In this document: positions 18,489 to 26,845 of the stretch, in pieces
How positions within the stretch are numbered: the first letter of the stretch is position 1
Layout of the letters: every line of letters starts with the position of its first letter
Assembly (NCBI RefSeq): GCF_002763455.1
Contig: NZ_NIXK01000007.1
Location: 124,001 to 188,000 of the forward strand
Direction of reading: 5' to 3'
DNA length: 64,000 bases
From: Lentibacillus sediminis
Lineage (GTDB): Bacteria > Bacillota > Bacilli > Bacillales > Amphibacillaceae
Notes under the pieces: model-generated
Seen by the model: the letters and a program-made list of their open reading frames with translations, nothing else
What the model was told of the DNA's origin: nothing
Databases searched by the model: none
Translations under genes and position numbers: made by a program

Positions 18489-18633
18489 GTCCGTGGTAGT
18501 GTCTTTTATGGCGGATTGAGAAAAACAGCCTTTATGGCTCCATCCGCATCACCAGCGTACCACGGACAATCACTTATAAGTCCCGCTGACGGCGCCCTGA
18601 CACCTCCCAATGATCACTAAGAAGTGGCAGGGC
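18489..18633. other. Unexplained pair of nested inverted repeats, possible structured RNA or recombination site
   Basis: The first structure has a perfect 10-base outer stem, GTCCGTGGTA (18489-18498) with TACCACGGAC (18558-18567), an inner stem GCGGAT/ATCCGC (18511, 18542) and an apical AGCC/GGCT. The second pairs GCCCTGACAC (18594-18603) with GTGGCAGGGC (18624-18633). GC content is far above the surrounding island. No convincing coding frame crosses it. The area 18285-18895 holds no gene. Confidence 0.5.
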
Positions 18634-18895
18634 AAGCAGCTCCGCTGTGGTTATGCATTCGTCCCTGAGAAAGTGGATCACCTTAGTCATAGGTAGGTTA
18701 ATTTCTTGTCATTGATTAGTCTGAAAAATTCCGCAAGTGGAACACCCCAATGGCAATATTTACTCTTCTATAATTTCTTCCATTGATCGGCAACTTATAA
18801 GTTCACTGTTCTTAGATAAGGCGGTCTTATCGTTTTTTTCCATATAGATCACATCATCCTTAATATATGCAACCATTAAAAACCAGGAAGTAAAT

Positions 18896-19057
18896 TTATT
18901 CCTCCCTGGTTTTATTATTTTTCTCATTCAGAATGTCCGTTATTTTTGCTAAGATCAATTCCTTTTTTCGACGACGCTCTTCACGATTTTTCTTGTTTAT
19001 GTCCTCCTGAGCCTGGAATTTAACTAATCCCGATTCTTTTTCATTGAGTTGTGGCAT
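18896..19057 (-). CDS. Small charged protein, 53 residues
   Basis: A short frame reading MPQLNEKESGLVKFQAQE and ending KNNKTREE. It is a charged, helix-forming peptide rich in lysine, arginine and glutamate. The ATG at 19057 has GGAGAG 9 bases upstream, which supports it as a real gene. Function is unknown. It lies 50 bases after the zinc-finger gene on the same strand and may be in the same transcript. Confidence 0.5.
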   Translation of the reverse strand: MPQLNEKESGLVKFQAQEDINKKNREERRRKKELILAKITDILNEKNNKTREE

Positions 19058-19106
19058 CAGTAATTCTCTCCGCTCTAATATTGGTTATCAATGAATTAAT
19101 TCAATT

Positions 19107-19412
19107 TTATTCTGTTACAAGTTCGGAAAAGTCCATTTCATCAGGTATCTCTTGCTTGTTGTTCAACCTAATGAAAATTTCCTTTTCGACTGCGCTTTCC
19201 ACACCTGCATACAAGAGGACGCTGAATATTTCATTATGGCAGCTGTCGCATTTGTAAACAGGTGCGTTTAAAATAGTGAACTTTTTCCTCTTACTCTCTA
19301 CATGATAGGATATGTTGTATGTTTGATATGTGACTGCCATTTTCAAGCCACATTCCCTGCACTCAAAGTGATTTTTCTCGGCTTGTCCTTGAACTGCTTT
19401 AATCATATTCAT
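19107..19412 (-). CDS. YgiT-type zinc finger protein
   Basis: A 101-residue protein with two CxxC knuckles, FECRECGLKM and YKCDSCHNEIF, spaced as in YgiT/MqsA N-terminal zinc-binding domains. MqsA proteins are antitoxins with an added HTH domain; here no HTH is present, so the fold is recognised but an antitoxin role is not. I start at ATG 19412 behind AGGAG, not the longer frame from 19475. It lies downstream of the primase genes at the end of the element. Confidence 0.7.
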   Translation of the reverse strand: MNMIKAVQGQAEKNHFECRECGLKMAVTYQTYNISYHVESKRKKFTILNAPVYKCDSCHNEIFSVLLYAGVESAVEKEIFIRLNNKQEIPDEMDFSELVTE

Positions 19413-19609
19413 TCCTTCTTTCTCCTGCTTAATATTGGATAAGAAAGAAAAATCCGAGGAAGCTATAAAACTCAACCCCTTTAGACCTTTCCTCCATTAT
19501 ACCATGCTATTTGCAAAAGCAAACTCTTTCCTGAAAATCATCCGATCATTTATAAGCCATGCCTTTCCGGATTATAAGTAATGATTTAAGAGCCTAATCC
19601 CTATTGAGT

Positions 19610-21163
19610 TCAGTTAGTATTAGGGGTTTTAGGGTTATTTTTTTCTGTTGTGCTCATCAACATTGGATTAATAAGAATTATCTTTTTTCTGCCTTGCCAA
19701 TCTATTTTGATGAAATTTCTATCCTCTAAATTTATAAGAATTTCATCTAGTCTGGATGATTTCTTGACCATTTTCTTCACCAGCTGCCATAACTCTTGAT
19801 GATCAATTTTTGTTATTGATTCATTTGTCTTTTCCTTCTTCTTCTGGATAATGGTATTTATCTTTTTTAATACTTGTTTTGCATCAGTTTCAACACTATC
19901 TACACCCATTATCCCATGTGCCTTTTTGGCGTGTTCAACGAAATATTCCCTCAAGCCTTTCATATACTGAACGATGTCCACTTCTATAACAGTTGGTATA
20001 TCGGAAAAGTTACTGGATGCATATTTAGCTATGTGGATTAGTGCAATTGTCCTAAGCATTTGACCCTCAAGTTTACCAATCCACCCTTGAAAAGCATCGG
20101 TATTATCTTCATCCTTTAACATTTCTTCAATCTCATAGCTGTTTGCCCTTCGCAAGTTGTTAGCTTCTTCTGACAAAGTCAAAATAACAGGATTATCGGT
20201 TTTTAATCGTAGTAACTTTTGAATACTAGATTCAAATTTTTCCCTAACATTACTTGAGACTGGATCAGGTTCTTTATTTCGAAATCCTAGCCAAGATCTG
20301 GGGAAAGAGTATAAAAATCTTTGTGTTAATCCCCTCTCTTGAAACTGTTCGGGAATATTTTTCACTACATCAGGTTGTAAAAACAATCCTATTGTAAGTG
20401 TTGGACTATATAGTTTGATAGGCTCTCTTCCGATTCTGTCAATAGCTACATCATCGACTGAATGCCCTTTTAAATAAATGTCAATGTTTGGTTTCCCACT
20501 ACTAGAATATCTTCCTGCCATCATGTCAAATGCTTCTCCGCCTTCAGCTGACAATATAGCTATTTTTTCGTTGTTTTTTCGCATTAAATCCGCCAATACT
20601 TCTGGAGTCGCATCTGAAGTACTATATCTTGGCTTATGGATTATTTTTTCTGATTCAATCTCTTCTGTTACTGTATCAATTTCTTTCAATATCTCCTGCT
20701 TCTTTTCTTTTCCATATTTAGCTTGTAAATGTTCCTTCCTTTTTTCTAATGCTTTCTTCTTTCCCAGCTGCTTTGCGATTTCTATTTCTAATTCTTCGCC
20801 CTGTTTTTTTTCATACTCAATAATGGGATAAGTAAATTCTTTAAAGACACCACTTTTTCTATTTGCTGAAGGAAGAGCCAAAACAGTATAGGTATTAAGC
20901 GTTTCATGCCAATCTCCCCTCGGATTGATTTCAAACTGCTTTGCAAGAATAGTAGATAGCATGGCTATACTCGCCATCACGGAAACATCTACGGATGTCT
21001 GTGTAGATTCTGAAACACCTTTTATATAATCTCTTAACCACTCAGGAAAGATACTTACGTCAAACTCCGGTAGCTTATCTTCATCAAAACTGATTGGCTT
21101 TTCCCACTCTATCTGAGAAGGATCTTTCTTTTCTTCATTCATTAAAGCAAGTACATTATCCAC
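19610..21163 (-). CDS. DUF3987 domain protein (element replication, helicase-like)
   Basis: A 517-residue DUF3987 protein. The family is found in phages, satellites and integrative elements, usually fused or adjacent to a primase, and is thought to act as a replicative helicase-like ATPase. A degenerate P-loop (LALPSANRKSG, 95-105) and an acidic segment near ILSAEGGEAFDMM (about 200) fit the family. The C-terminus carries a winged-helix-like region. The GTG start overlaps the TAG of the primase gene by one base, so the two are translationally coupled. A broken copy of its 3' end lies at 12850-13017. Confidence 0.8.
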   Translation of the reverse strand: MDNVLALMNEEKKDPSQIEWEKPISFDEDKLPEFDVSIFPEWLRDYIKGVSESTQTSVDVSVMASIAMLSTILAKQFEINPRGDWHETLNTYTVLALPSANRKSGVFKEFTYPIIEYEKKQGEELEIEIAKQLGKKKALEKRKEHLQAKYGKEKKQEILKEIDTVTEEIESEKIIHKPRYSTSDATPEVLADLMRKNNEKIAILSAEGGEAFDMMAGRYSSSGKPNIDIYLKGHSVDDVAIDRIGREPIKLYSPTLTIGLFLQPDVVKNIPEQFQERGLTQRFLYSFPRSWLGFRNKEPDPVSSNVREKFESSIQKLLRLKTDNPVILTLSEEANNLRRANSYEIEEMLKDEDNTDAFQGWIGKLEGQMLRTIALIHIAKYASSNFSDIPTVIEVDIVQYMKGLREYFVEHAKKAHGIMGVDSVETDAKQVLKKINTIIQKKKEKTNESITKIDHQELWQLVKKMVKKSSRLDEILINLEDRNFIKIDWQGRKKIILINPMLMSTTEKNNPKTPNTN

Positions 21164-21963
21164 TATTCCTTACCCCCTCGCCTTCTTAGTTCTTTTCCTG
21201 CTATTGAATTTATTACTTTTATTAGGCTCTCTTCTTCTAATGGTGGGGCTACCTTCGACTCATTCCATAACTTCATAAATTCAACTACTAATATAGGATC
21301 TACATACCTTCTAAATAAGTGACCTACTAAAGAAGTTGCTGCATTAGTTCGATTTCCTTCTTTTGTATTATTGAATAAACCCTCCCAATAAGTAGATGGC
21401 TTCACTGATGTTACATCCTTCTTCGGCTCTAAAACCATATTTAAAAGCCACTCCGGTGCCTCAGTGATCTGATTTTCAATTGGTCTGCTTGATAGCTCCC
21501 ATTCGTATGTTTCCCCTGTATCTGGGTGAATGGAAGGCGGGGCCACAATATACCCGCCATCTCCTTTTATATCTATCCCAGGCTGTAGATCATTCCTACT
21601 TCTTACACCTTCCCGATATTTGAACAGATAATGGGACCCACCACTACCTGTGATGGCTTGTACTGTATCTGGAAAGACCTGGTAATGGTCTAATAATTCT
21701 TCTAAAGTTACATCCCCATTGTGTCTAGGATCTACATCAAGAGCGAAAAAACCACTCGCTGTCCCTGTTGCTATTCCAATATTTGCGTCGGGGTATTTTT
21801 TCCACCAATTAATGATTTGTTTTCCGTCCTTTGTAGCATCCTGGAAACCATGCTCTGTAATTGGTTTTTTTGATTTTGGAACTAGTGGGAATACTTCCCA
21901 GTCTAATTTACTTGCATATATCAAAGCAGATTTTAAATATCTGCTTTCTGTTATAGTGGTCAA
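21163..21963 (-). CDS. Bifunctional DNA primase/polymerase (Prim-Pol)
   Basis: A 266-residue primase-polymerase of the archaeo-eukaryotic primase superfamily. It shows the metal-binding DVD (residues about 76-78, FFALDVDPRH), the SGGSHYLF nucleotide-binding motif and GDGGYIVAPPS. The C-terminal 60 residues are a primase-C-type helical domain. It would prime and perhaps extend DNA for element replication together with the DUF3987 protein. I prefer TTG at 21963, with AAGGAG 7 bases upstream, over ATG 21990, which has no ribosome binding site. Confidence 0.85.
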   Translation of the reverse strand: MTTITESRYLKSALIYASKLDWEVFPLVPKSKKPITEHGFQDATKDGKQIINWWKKYPDANIGIATGTASGFFALDVDPRHNGDVTLEELLDHYQVFPDTVQAITGSGGSHYLFKYREGVRSRNDLQPGIDIKGDGGYIVAPPSIHPDTGETYEWELSSRPIENQITEAPEWLLNMVLEPKKDVTSVKPSTYWEGLFNNTKEGNRTNAATSLVGHLFRRYVDPILVVEFMKLWNESKVAPPLEEESLIKVINSIAGKELRRRGGKE

Positions 21964-22063
21964 AGTATCACTCCTTGTTTTCTGTGACATTTAAAGATAA
22001 AATAATAATTGTAAGTATATTTTTAAGCATTTGACTTAGGAATTGCCTTTCCTAAGTCTTTTT

Positions 22064-22315
22064 TTATTCTGCTGAATAATAATTTTCCTGCTCTATTTCG
22101 GATAACCATCGATCAATACTTTCTTTTTTGAACATTATTCTTCCACCTATTTTTATATTAGGAATTTGTTTTTTTCGTACCAATTTATAGATTAAGTCTT
22201 TGCTCACACCAAGATACCCTGCAGTTTCTTCTACCGTCATAGTCTTTCTTTCGATTGGCACATATTCAGACTTTTTCACTTCTTTTTTAGTTTGTAATGC
22301 TTCAGCTAAGTTCAT
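22064..22315 (-). CDS. Excisionase-family helix-turn-helix protein
   Basis: An 83-residue protein with a MerR-like winged helix (HTH_17) at about 27-72: TVEETAGYLGVSKDLIYKLV, then IGGRIMFKKESIDRWL. Proteins of this type act as excisionases or AlpA-like activators in mobile elements. It sits at the start of the replication gene cluster, on the opposite strand to the repressor and integrase, the usual place for an excision or early regulator. The start follows AAGGGG. Confidence 0.8.
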   Translation of the reverse strand: MNLAEALQTKKEVKKSEYVPIERKTMTVEETAGYLGVSKDLIYKLVRKKQIPNIKIGGRIMFKKESIDRWLSEIEQENYYSAE

Positions 22316-22462
22316 TTTCGATCTTCCCCTTCTCTCGCGTTTTTAAGAAATAAATAGTCAAAAATTAAAGTGACTTCTCTTGTTCAGTAGATACCTGTCC
22401 TCCAGGATCATACTTGCTCCACACAATATTCATGTGCAAAATACTTGAAATTAGTTGTGGAA

Positions 22463-22600
22463 TCATACTTCAATTAGGTTCTCAATGAAAAAGTCCAGTT
22501 CGTTTAAAACCCCCATTGTTAGAGCCGGATTATCAATTTCTCTTTGCTTCCTTTTGATCGCTTTTCTTAGCTCAATTGCTTGTTCTTTTAGTTCGTTCAT
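22463..22600 (-). CDS. Small hypothetical protein, 45 residues
   Basis: A short helical protein starting MNELKEQAIELRKAIKRKQ. The ATG at 22600 has AGGGGG 7 bases upstream, so I use it rather than the longer frame from 22645. It is the first gene of the leftward cluster after the divergent control region. It may be an early regulator, but no family is recognised. Confidence 0.5.
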   Translation of the reverse strand: MNELKEQAIELRKAIKRKQREIDNPALTMGVLNELDFFIENLIEV

Positions 22601-22690
22601 TTGATTTCCCCCTATCTTTTTTTGTTTTTTGCTTCTAACCGGCACTCATTGCTCCAAATAGTTATTACTTTTACTATGATCATCTCTTCG

Positions 22691-22720
22691 CAATATTGAT
22701 TGATATATCAATCAATATTG
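22691..22720. promoter_or_regulatory. Perfect 30-base palindrome, probable repressor operator
   Basis: The half-site CAATATTGATTGATA is followed by its exact reverse complement, giving a perfect 30-base palindrome. Its core TTGATTGATA recurs at the repressor promoter (22959). It lies about 90 bases upstream of the leftward small gene, so the cI-like repressor probably binds it to silence the replication cluster. Confidence 0.7.
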
Positions 22721-22928
22721 TAAAAAAATATAACCCCTTTTCAGTTAGTTCCTTTTAAAAAAACAACTGGGTTACAATCATTTCTTCCTGATAAATATGT
22801 GTTGACTTGTTCCATTCTTCTTAGAAACCACTACTAACTCCACCCTATTTGCACTATTGTGAGCTTGTCATATATTTGTCTACAACTATTGATTTCAGCT
22901 TTATTCACCTCTATTCTTTATCGTTTGT

Positions 22929-22976
22929 TTGACTTGCTATAGTTATTATAATTTTATTTGATTGATATGTCAATCA
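22929..22976 (+). promoter_or_regulatory. Repressor promoter with overlapping operator
   Basis: TTGACT (22929-22934) and TTTTAT (22952-22957) are spaced 17 bases. Directly after the -10 lies TGATTGATATGTCAATCA (22959-22976), a palindrome with the same half-site as the one at 22691. This suggests that the repressor regulates its own gene. Confidence 0.6.
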
Positions 22977-23045
22977 TTTACAGAAAAACAATTGCCTTAT
23001 CTATCAAATGCAAGTAAAATAGTATATAAAAAAGGATGGTGTGGT

Positions 23046-23522
23046 ATGGAAATTGGGGTATATATTAGAAATGCCCGTAGCAAAAAAGGACTTTCTGCGA
23101 GAAAGCTAGCTGAAAAATCCGGAGTTTCACAAGCATACTTATCACAATTAGAAACAGGACAAAATAATAAACCAAGCGCTGAGATATTACAGAAGATATC
23201 TAAAGGTCTTGATATCAGTTACCTTGAATTAATGGATGAGGCGGGATATTTAACAAATCTTGATGAAATAGAAGAAGCAATAAAGGAAGATAGGGCATTT
23301 GATGAAACCCCTGTTACTGTCTATCTACCTAGATTTGTAACAAAGCTAGATGAAGACGGTATCTTAACCAGAAGTTCAGCTAAACCAGAGGATTTAAAAA
23401 AGCTTCTTTTTGACATTCATTCATTATTGAACATGGGTATTGATTTACATTATAAAGACAGACTTCTGACAAAAGAAGAGAAGAAAAAAATCTTAACTAT
23501 GCTAGAAACCATATTAGAATAG
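23046..23522 (+). CDS. cI/Xre-family transcriptional repressor
   Basis: A 158-residue regulator. Residues 4-58 form a helix-turn-helix of the Xre/cI type (RNARSKKGLSARKLAEKSGV, then YLSQLETGQ). The remaining part is a helical dimerisation region without the serine-lysine pair of LexA-like self-cleaving repressors, so induction must work another way. I start at ATG 23046 behind AAAGGA rather than the upstream TTG. It is followed after 11 bases by the integrase. It probably holds the element in the integrated state through the TTGATTGATA operators. Confidence 0.8.
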   Translation: MEIGVYIRNARSKKGLSARKLAEKSGVSQAYLSQLETGQNNKPSAEILQKISKGLDISYLELMDEAGYLTNLDEIEEAIKEDRAFDETPVTVYLPRFVTKLDEDGILTRSSAKPEDLKKLLFDIHSLLNMGIDLHYKDRLLTKEEKKKILTMLETILE

Positions 23523-23533
23523 AGGTGCATATA

Positions 23534-24751
23534 ATGGCTGGATCTGTTGAAAAAAGAGGTAAAACAAGTTGGCGGCTTGAGATTCAACTTGGGGAAAAGA
23601 ATGAAAAAGATAACTATAAACGCCTACGTAAAACCGTTCAAGCAAAGAACAAAACTGAAGCAAAGAAGTTACTTACTGCTTGGGAAAATGAAGTACTGTC
23701 AGGTGAATATATTGAGCCATCTAGAATGACATTCGGTTCATTTGTAGAAGAATGGCGCACTAAGTTCGCTGAAGGAAAATACAGTAATAACACGCTTGTA
23801 TTGTACAATACTTTACTAGATGATCATATCCTACCTGTATTTATAAACAAACGGTTAGATTCAATCCTACCTATGCACATCACAGACTATTTAAAAAACC
23901 TTGAAACTACTCGATTAGATGGAAAAGAAGGCGGTTCATCTACATCAACAATACAGAAACATTATAACGTTTTAATGAGTATTTTTAAATTCGCAAAAAA
24001 GAATTACTTAATAAAAAACAACCCAGTTGAAAATGCAGAAAAACCAATTGTCCGATATGCAGAAGGGGAAGTTTATAATTCCAGCGAATTTAAAGAAATA
24101 CACAGGCTACTTAATAAAGAACAAAATAGACAACTAGTACTAATGGTAAAGCTGGCACTAAATACCGGTATGCGTAAAGGGGAAATATTGGCTTTACAAT
24201 GGAATGATGTGGACTTTGCGACTAATACTATTCGTATACGTCATTCTCTCAGCTACACTAAAAAAAATGGTTATATTTTAGATGGTACTAAGAATAAACA
24301 AGCAAGAAAGGTTGGTCCCCCAGCTAAACTGATGGCAGAATTAAAACAACATATTCTTCAAAAAATGCAAGACAAACTGGCTGCTGCTGAGTTATGGGAT
24401 GAAACTTTTGGAGATCTGGTTTTTTCCACCCACGGCAAGAATGATAAAAATAAATATATATTATTCGGAAAGCCATTTCATCCAAATGTACCTTATAGAT
24501 GGTGGAAAAGGTTTCTCAACCGTGTAAATAAAGAAAGAGAAAAAAATAATAAAGACAAACTTAAAATAATTAGCTTTCACGACCTAAGGCATACTGCGGC
24601 AACTGACCTAATTAATAAAGGGATTGAACCTTATTCTATTTCAGCACGATTAGGTCATTCTAGCACCAAAGTAACCACTAACATATATCTACACTATCTA
24701 GAAGAAGCCGATCAAAAAATTGCTAAAAAATTAGATGATGATTATATATAA
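23534..24751 (+). CDS. int: Tyrosine integrase of the tRNA-Ala element
   Basis: A 405-residue phage-type integrase. The N-terminus is an AP2-like arm-binding domain (GSVEKRGKTSWRLEI), the core-binding SAM-like domain covers about 65-165, and the catalytic domain has R213 (TGMRKGE), H349 and R352 (HDLRHTA), H375 (LGHSS) and nucleophile Y385. All catalytic residues are present, so it is probably functional. The start is ATG 23534 behind AGAGGTG. It sits next to a tRNA-Ala 3' fragment, its likely attachment site. Confidence 0.92.
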   Translation: MAGSVEKRGKTSWRLEIQLGEKNEKDNYKRLRKTVQAKNKTEAKKLLTAWENEVLSGEYIEPSRMTFGSFVEEWRTKFAEGKYSNNTLVLYNTLLDDHILPVFINKRLDSILPMHITDYLKNLETTRLDGKEGGSSTSTIQKHYNVLMSIFKFAKKNYLIKNNPVENAEKPIVRYAEGEVYNSSEFKEIHRLLNKEQNRQLVLMVKLALNTGMRKGEILALQWNDVDFATNTIRIRHSLSYTKKNGYILDGTKNKQARKVGPPAKLMAELKQHILQKMQDKLAAAELWDETFGDLVFSTHGKNDKNKYILFGKPFHPNVPYRWWKRFLNRVNKEREKNNKDKLKIISFHDLRHTAATDLINKGIEPYSISARLGHSSTKVTTNIYLHYLEEADQKIAKKLDDDYI

Positions 24752-24773
24752 CACCAAATCACGGTGTTTTTTT
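24750..24773 (+). terminator. Integrase terminator
   Basis: AACACC pairs with GGTGTT across six bases and is followed by a run of seven T residues, directly at the integrase stop codon. Confidence 0.8.
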
Positions 24774-24774
24774 C

Positions 24775-24807
24775 TTGGGGGAATTGGGGGAAATAATGGG
24801 GGAAAAT
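24775..24807. repeat. Three short direct repeats, possible integrase arm sites
   Basis: TTGGGGGAA, TTGGGGGAAAT and ATGGGGGAAAA follow each other just after the integrase gene, between it and the att site. Their position suits arm-type binding sites for the integrase N-terminal domain. Confidence 0.5.
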
Positions 24808-24924
24808 TTCAACTAAAAATATAATAATTCATCAAATTAAACCAGTAGAAATTAAACACCTTAAAATAAAGCCTATTAAATCAACGTTTCAAAAAAGAAC
24901 CCGGATCATTTTTTTGCTTCTTGA

Positions 24925-24969
24925 TGCATGGCATGCAAGAGGTCAGCGGTTCGAGCCCGCTATGCTCCA
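24925..24969 (+). other. Attachment site: 3' fragment of a tRNA-Ala (GGC) gene
   Basis: The sequence TGCATGGCATGCAAGAGGTC, then CAGCGGTTCGAGCCCGCT and ATGCTCCA, is the anticodon arm, T arm (GGTTCGAGCC) and acceptor 3' strand of an alanine tRNA with anticodon GGC. The 5' half is absent, so it is not a working gene. Such fragments form when an element integrates into a tRNA 3' end. The intact tRNA should mark the other end, left of the window. The tRNA-type terminator follows at 24978. Confidence 0.85.
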
Positions 24970-24977
24970 TCTAACGA

Positions 24978-25020
24978 AGAAAAAGGTTAGCCGACTGTAC
25001 GCAGTCCGGCTAACCTTTTT
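24978..25020. terminator. Strong bidirectional terminator after the tRNA fragment
   Basis: AAAAAGGTTAGCCGACTG pairs with CAGTCCGGCTAACCTTTTT. It probably ended the original tRNA transcript and marks the return to core chromosome. Confidence 0.9.
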
Positions 25021-25105
25021 ACGTTTTTCGCAGGAAATTTAGTCTGAGAAGCTAGGATGTCGAGGTGTTTTTCCTGAGGGTAATCGCAGAACACATCACA
25101 AATGG

Positions 25106-25750
25106 TCAGTATCTTTCTTCCTGATACCTTCTTTCCAAATGCTGAAATAATCTTGTATGTTCATCTAATTTGGAATGAACATGTTTAAACTGACTTCTGG
25201 ATTCCTTGGTGAAATTATCCAGCTTAGAGTGCACATCCTTAAACTGACCTCTGGTCTCCAAGATGAAATTATCCAGCTTTTCCATTGTTTGAGCCACAGT
25301 AACTGCGAGTTGTTCCTGCCCTTTTTCAAACGAATCTAATTTTCCTTCAGACCGGGCTTGTCCCTCCAGTAATTGATCCTGGGTTGCTGCGAATTGCTCC
25401 TGGTTTGCTGCAAATTGTTTCTGATTTTCTGCAAATTGTTTCTGGCCTTTTTCAAACGAATCTAATCTTTCTTCAGATCGGGCTTGCCCCTCCATTAACT
25501 GAGTCTGATTCGCTGAGAGTTGCTCCTGTCCTTTTTCTACAGAGTTTAGCCTTCCTTCAAATCGGACTTGCCCTTCCATTAATTGAGTCTGATTTGTTGA
25601 GAGTCGCTCCTGTCCTTTTTCTACAGAATTTAGCCTTCCTTCAAACCGAGCTTGCCCTTCCATTAATTTCGTTTGATTTGTTGAGAGTTGCTCCTGTTTT
25701 GCTGAAAGTTTCTCTATCTTCTCCAAAATCAAATCCAGTTTACCATCCAT
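25106..25750 (-). CDS. Coiled-coil repeat protein
   Basis: A 214-residue protein made almost wholly of heptad-like repeats. Units of about 28 residues (LMEGQARFEGRLNSVEKGQE and variants) recur at least four times, followed by QFAANQ repeats and two FKDVHSKLDNFTKE-type repeats. It is predicted to form a long coiled coil. No signal peptide or membrane segment is present. I start at ATG 25750 behind GGGAGG. Similar proteins occur in many Bacillaceae with no known function. Repeat number is likely to vary between strains. Confidence 0.65.
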   Translation of the reverse strand: MDGKLDLILEKIEKLSAKQEQLSTNQTKLMEGQARFEGRLNSVEKGQERLSTNQTQLMEGQVRFEGRLNSVEKGQEQLSANQTQLMEGQARSEERLDSFEKGQKQFAENQKQFAANQEQFAATQDQLLEGQARSEGKLDSFEKGQEQLAVTVAQTMEKLDNFILETRGQFKDVHSKLDNFTKESRSQFKHVHSKLDEHTRLFQHLERRYQEERY

Positions 25751-25827
25751 TCTATCACCTCCCTCAAATATTTGGTTCATTATAACACAAATCCCTCGAC
25801 ATGTTATCTATTAAACTGATCATATTT

Positions 25828-26748
25828 TCATTCTTCCTCCAATCGCTTAAGCAGACTGCAAACATACGCATCCAGCCGCTCCTCCATCATCCTATCTGTC
25901 AGCCCAGTCATCCCAAAAGCCGCCCATCCGGGGTAAACTTGCGGACGTTCACCGCAGAGAAAGTCCAATACTGCTGCAATGTCCCAGTATGGTGTATAGG
26001 AGAACGCCGCTCCTCTCTCCTCCCTGTAGGCTTCAAGAAACGCATCCGCCTGGTCCACTCCATACAATAGAGCCAGATTTACCCTGCAATGTCCCACGTC
26101 CACCCCTACTGGCCCTCTGCAGGCATTGACCCAATCAACCACACCGCTGACCCGGCCATTTTCCCAAAGCACATTCGCTGGATGAAAATCCCGGTGAATG
26201 AGACACGCTTCCTCCACTGGATCTGTAGCTTTTACATATTGAATCACCTGCTCCCAGACATCTGGGACCCTCGACCAAGCCGGCAACACCGGGTCCTTCA
26301 AATTGGAATAGGAAAAATATGCTCGCTCAAATTCCAGTGCTTCGACTCTATGTATAGCAGCCAGGGCTCTAGCCAGTTCTTTCAGCCAGCGACTTTGATT
26401 CTGTGGCGAAAGTTCCACGCGCCCATCCAGCTTCGTCATCAATACGACCGGCACACCGCATGCCCTGTCGTCTTCCTCATATGCGATCACTTCAGGTGAC
26501 GGTACTCCTGCCTTTTCACCCATCCGCAGACTTTCCGCTTCATGCTCCGCCAGATCCGGCTCTTCCTCCAGCCATTCCTTGTTATCAAATTGCCGAACCA
26601 CCACTTGCTGCTCCACTCCGCCAGACCGATAGCTGATCTGGTGCAGCGTCGAGGATGTACTGCCTTTTAACTGTTCTGCCTTCTGAATAACTGCCCCTTC
26701 TCCAAGCTGGTGTTCCACCCATTTATGCACTGCTTCTGTTAATTCCAT
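25828..26748 (-). CDS. Aminoglycoside phosphotransferase-family kinase
   Basis: A 306-residue protein with the APH fold. The catalytic loop HRDFHPANVLW is at about 185-195 and the metal-binding D205 is in VVDW. These enzymes move the ATP gamma-phosphate to a small-molecule hydroxyl. The substrate cannot be told: chromosomal members often act on sugars, choline-like compounds or macrolides rather than aminoglycosides. I start at ATG 26748 behind GGGGAGG. It is transcribed divergently from the DUF1801 gene. Confidence 0.75.
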   Translation of the reverse strand: MELTEAVHKWVEHQLGEGAVIQKAEQLKGSTSSTLHQISYRSGGVEQQVVVRQFDNKEWLEEEPDLAEHEAESLRMGEKAGVPSPEVIAYEEDDRACGVPVVLMTKLDGRVELSPQNQSRWLKELARALAAIHRVEALEFERAYFSYSNLKDPVLPAWSRVPDVWEQVIQYVKATDPVEEACLIHRDFHPANVLWENGRVSGVVDWVNACRGPVGVDVGHCRVNLALLYGVDQADAFLEAYREERGAAFSYTPYWDIAAVLDFLCGERPQVYPGWAAFGMTGLTDRMMEERLDAYVCSLLKRLEEE

Positions 26749-26845
26749 CCGCCATCCTCCCCGCGAGATTCGTAATTTTTTTAAACCCATTATATACTAG
26801 AGAGAACAAAAGGTCAGCCGCTAAAGGCAGAAAGGGGCAACACCG

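Larger units (their letters stand above)
22601..23045. other. Divergent control region of the integrated element
   Basis: No gene lies here. It separates the leftward replication cluster from the rightward repressor and integrase genes. It holds the long palindrome at 22691-22720 and the promoter/operator at 22929-22976, both described separately. Confidence 0.6.

Noticed and set aside
18396-18620. 74-codon frame across the structured element
   Set aside because: The stem structure explains the sequence better; no ribosome binding site or family.
24925-24969. Complete tRNA gene
   Set aside because: Only the anticodon arm to acceptor 3' strand is present; D arm and 5' acceptor strand are missing.
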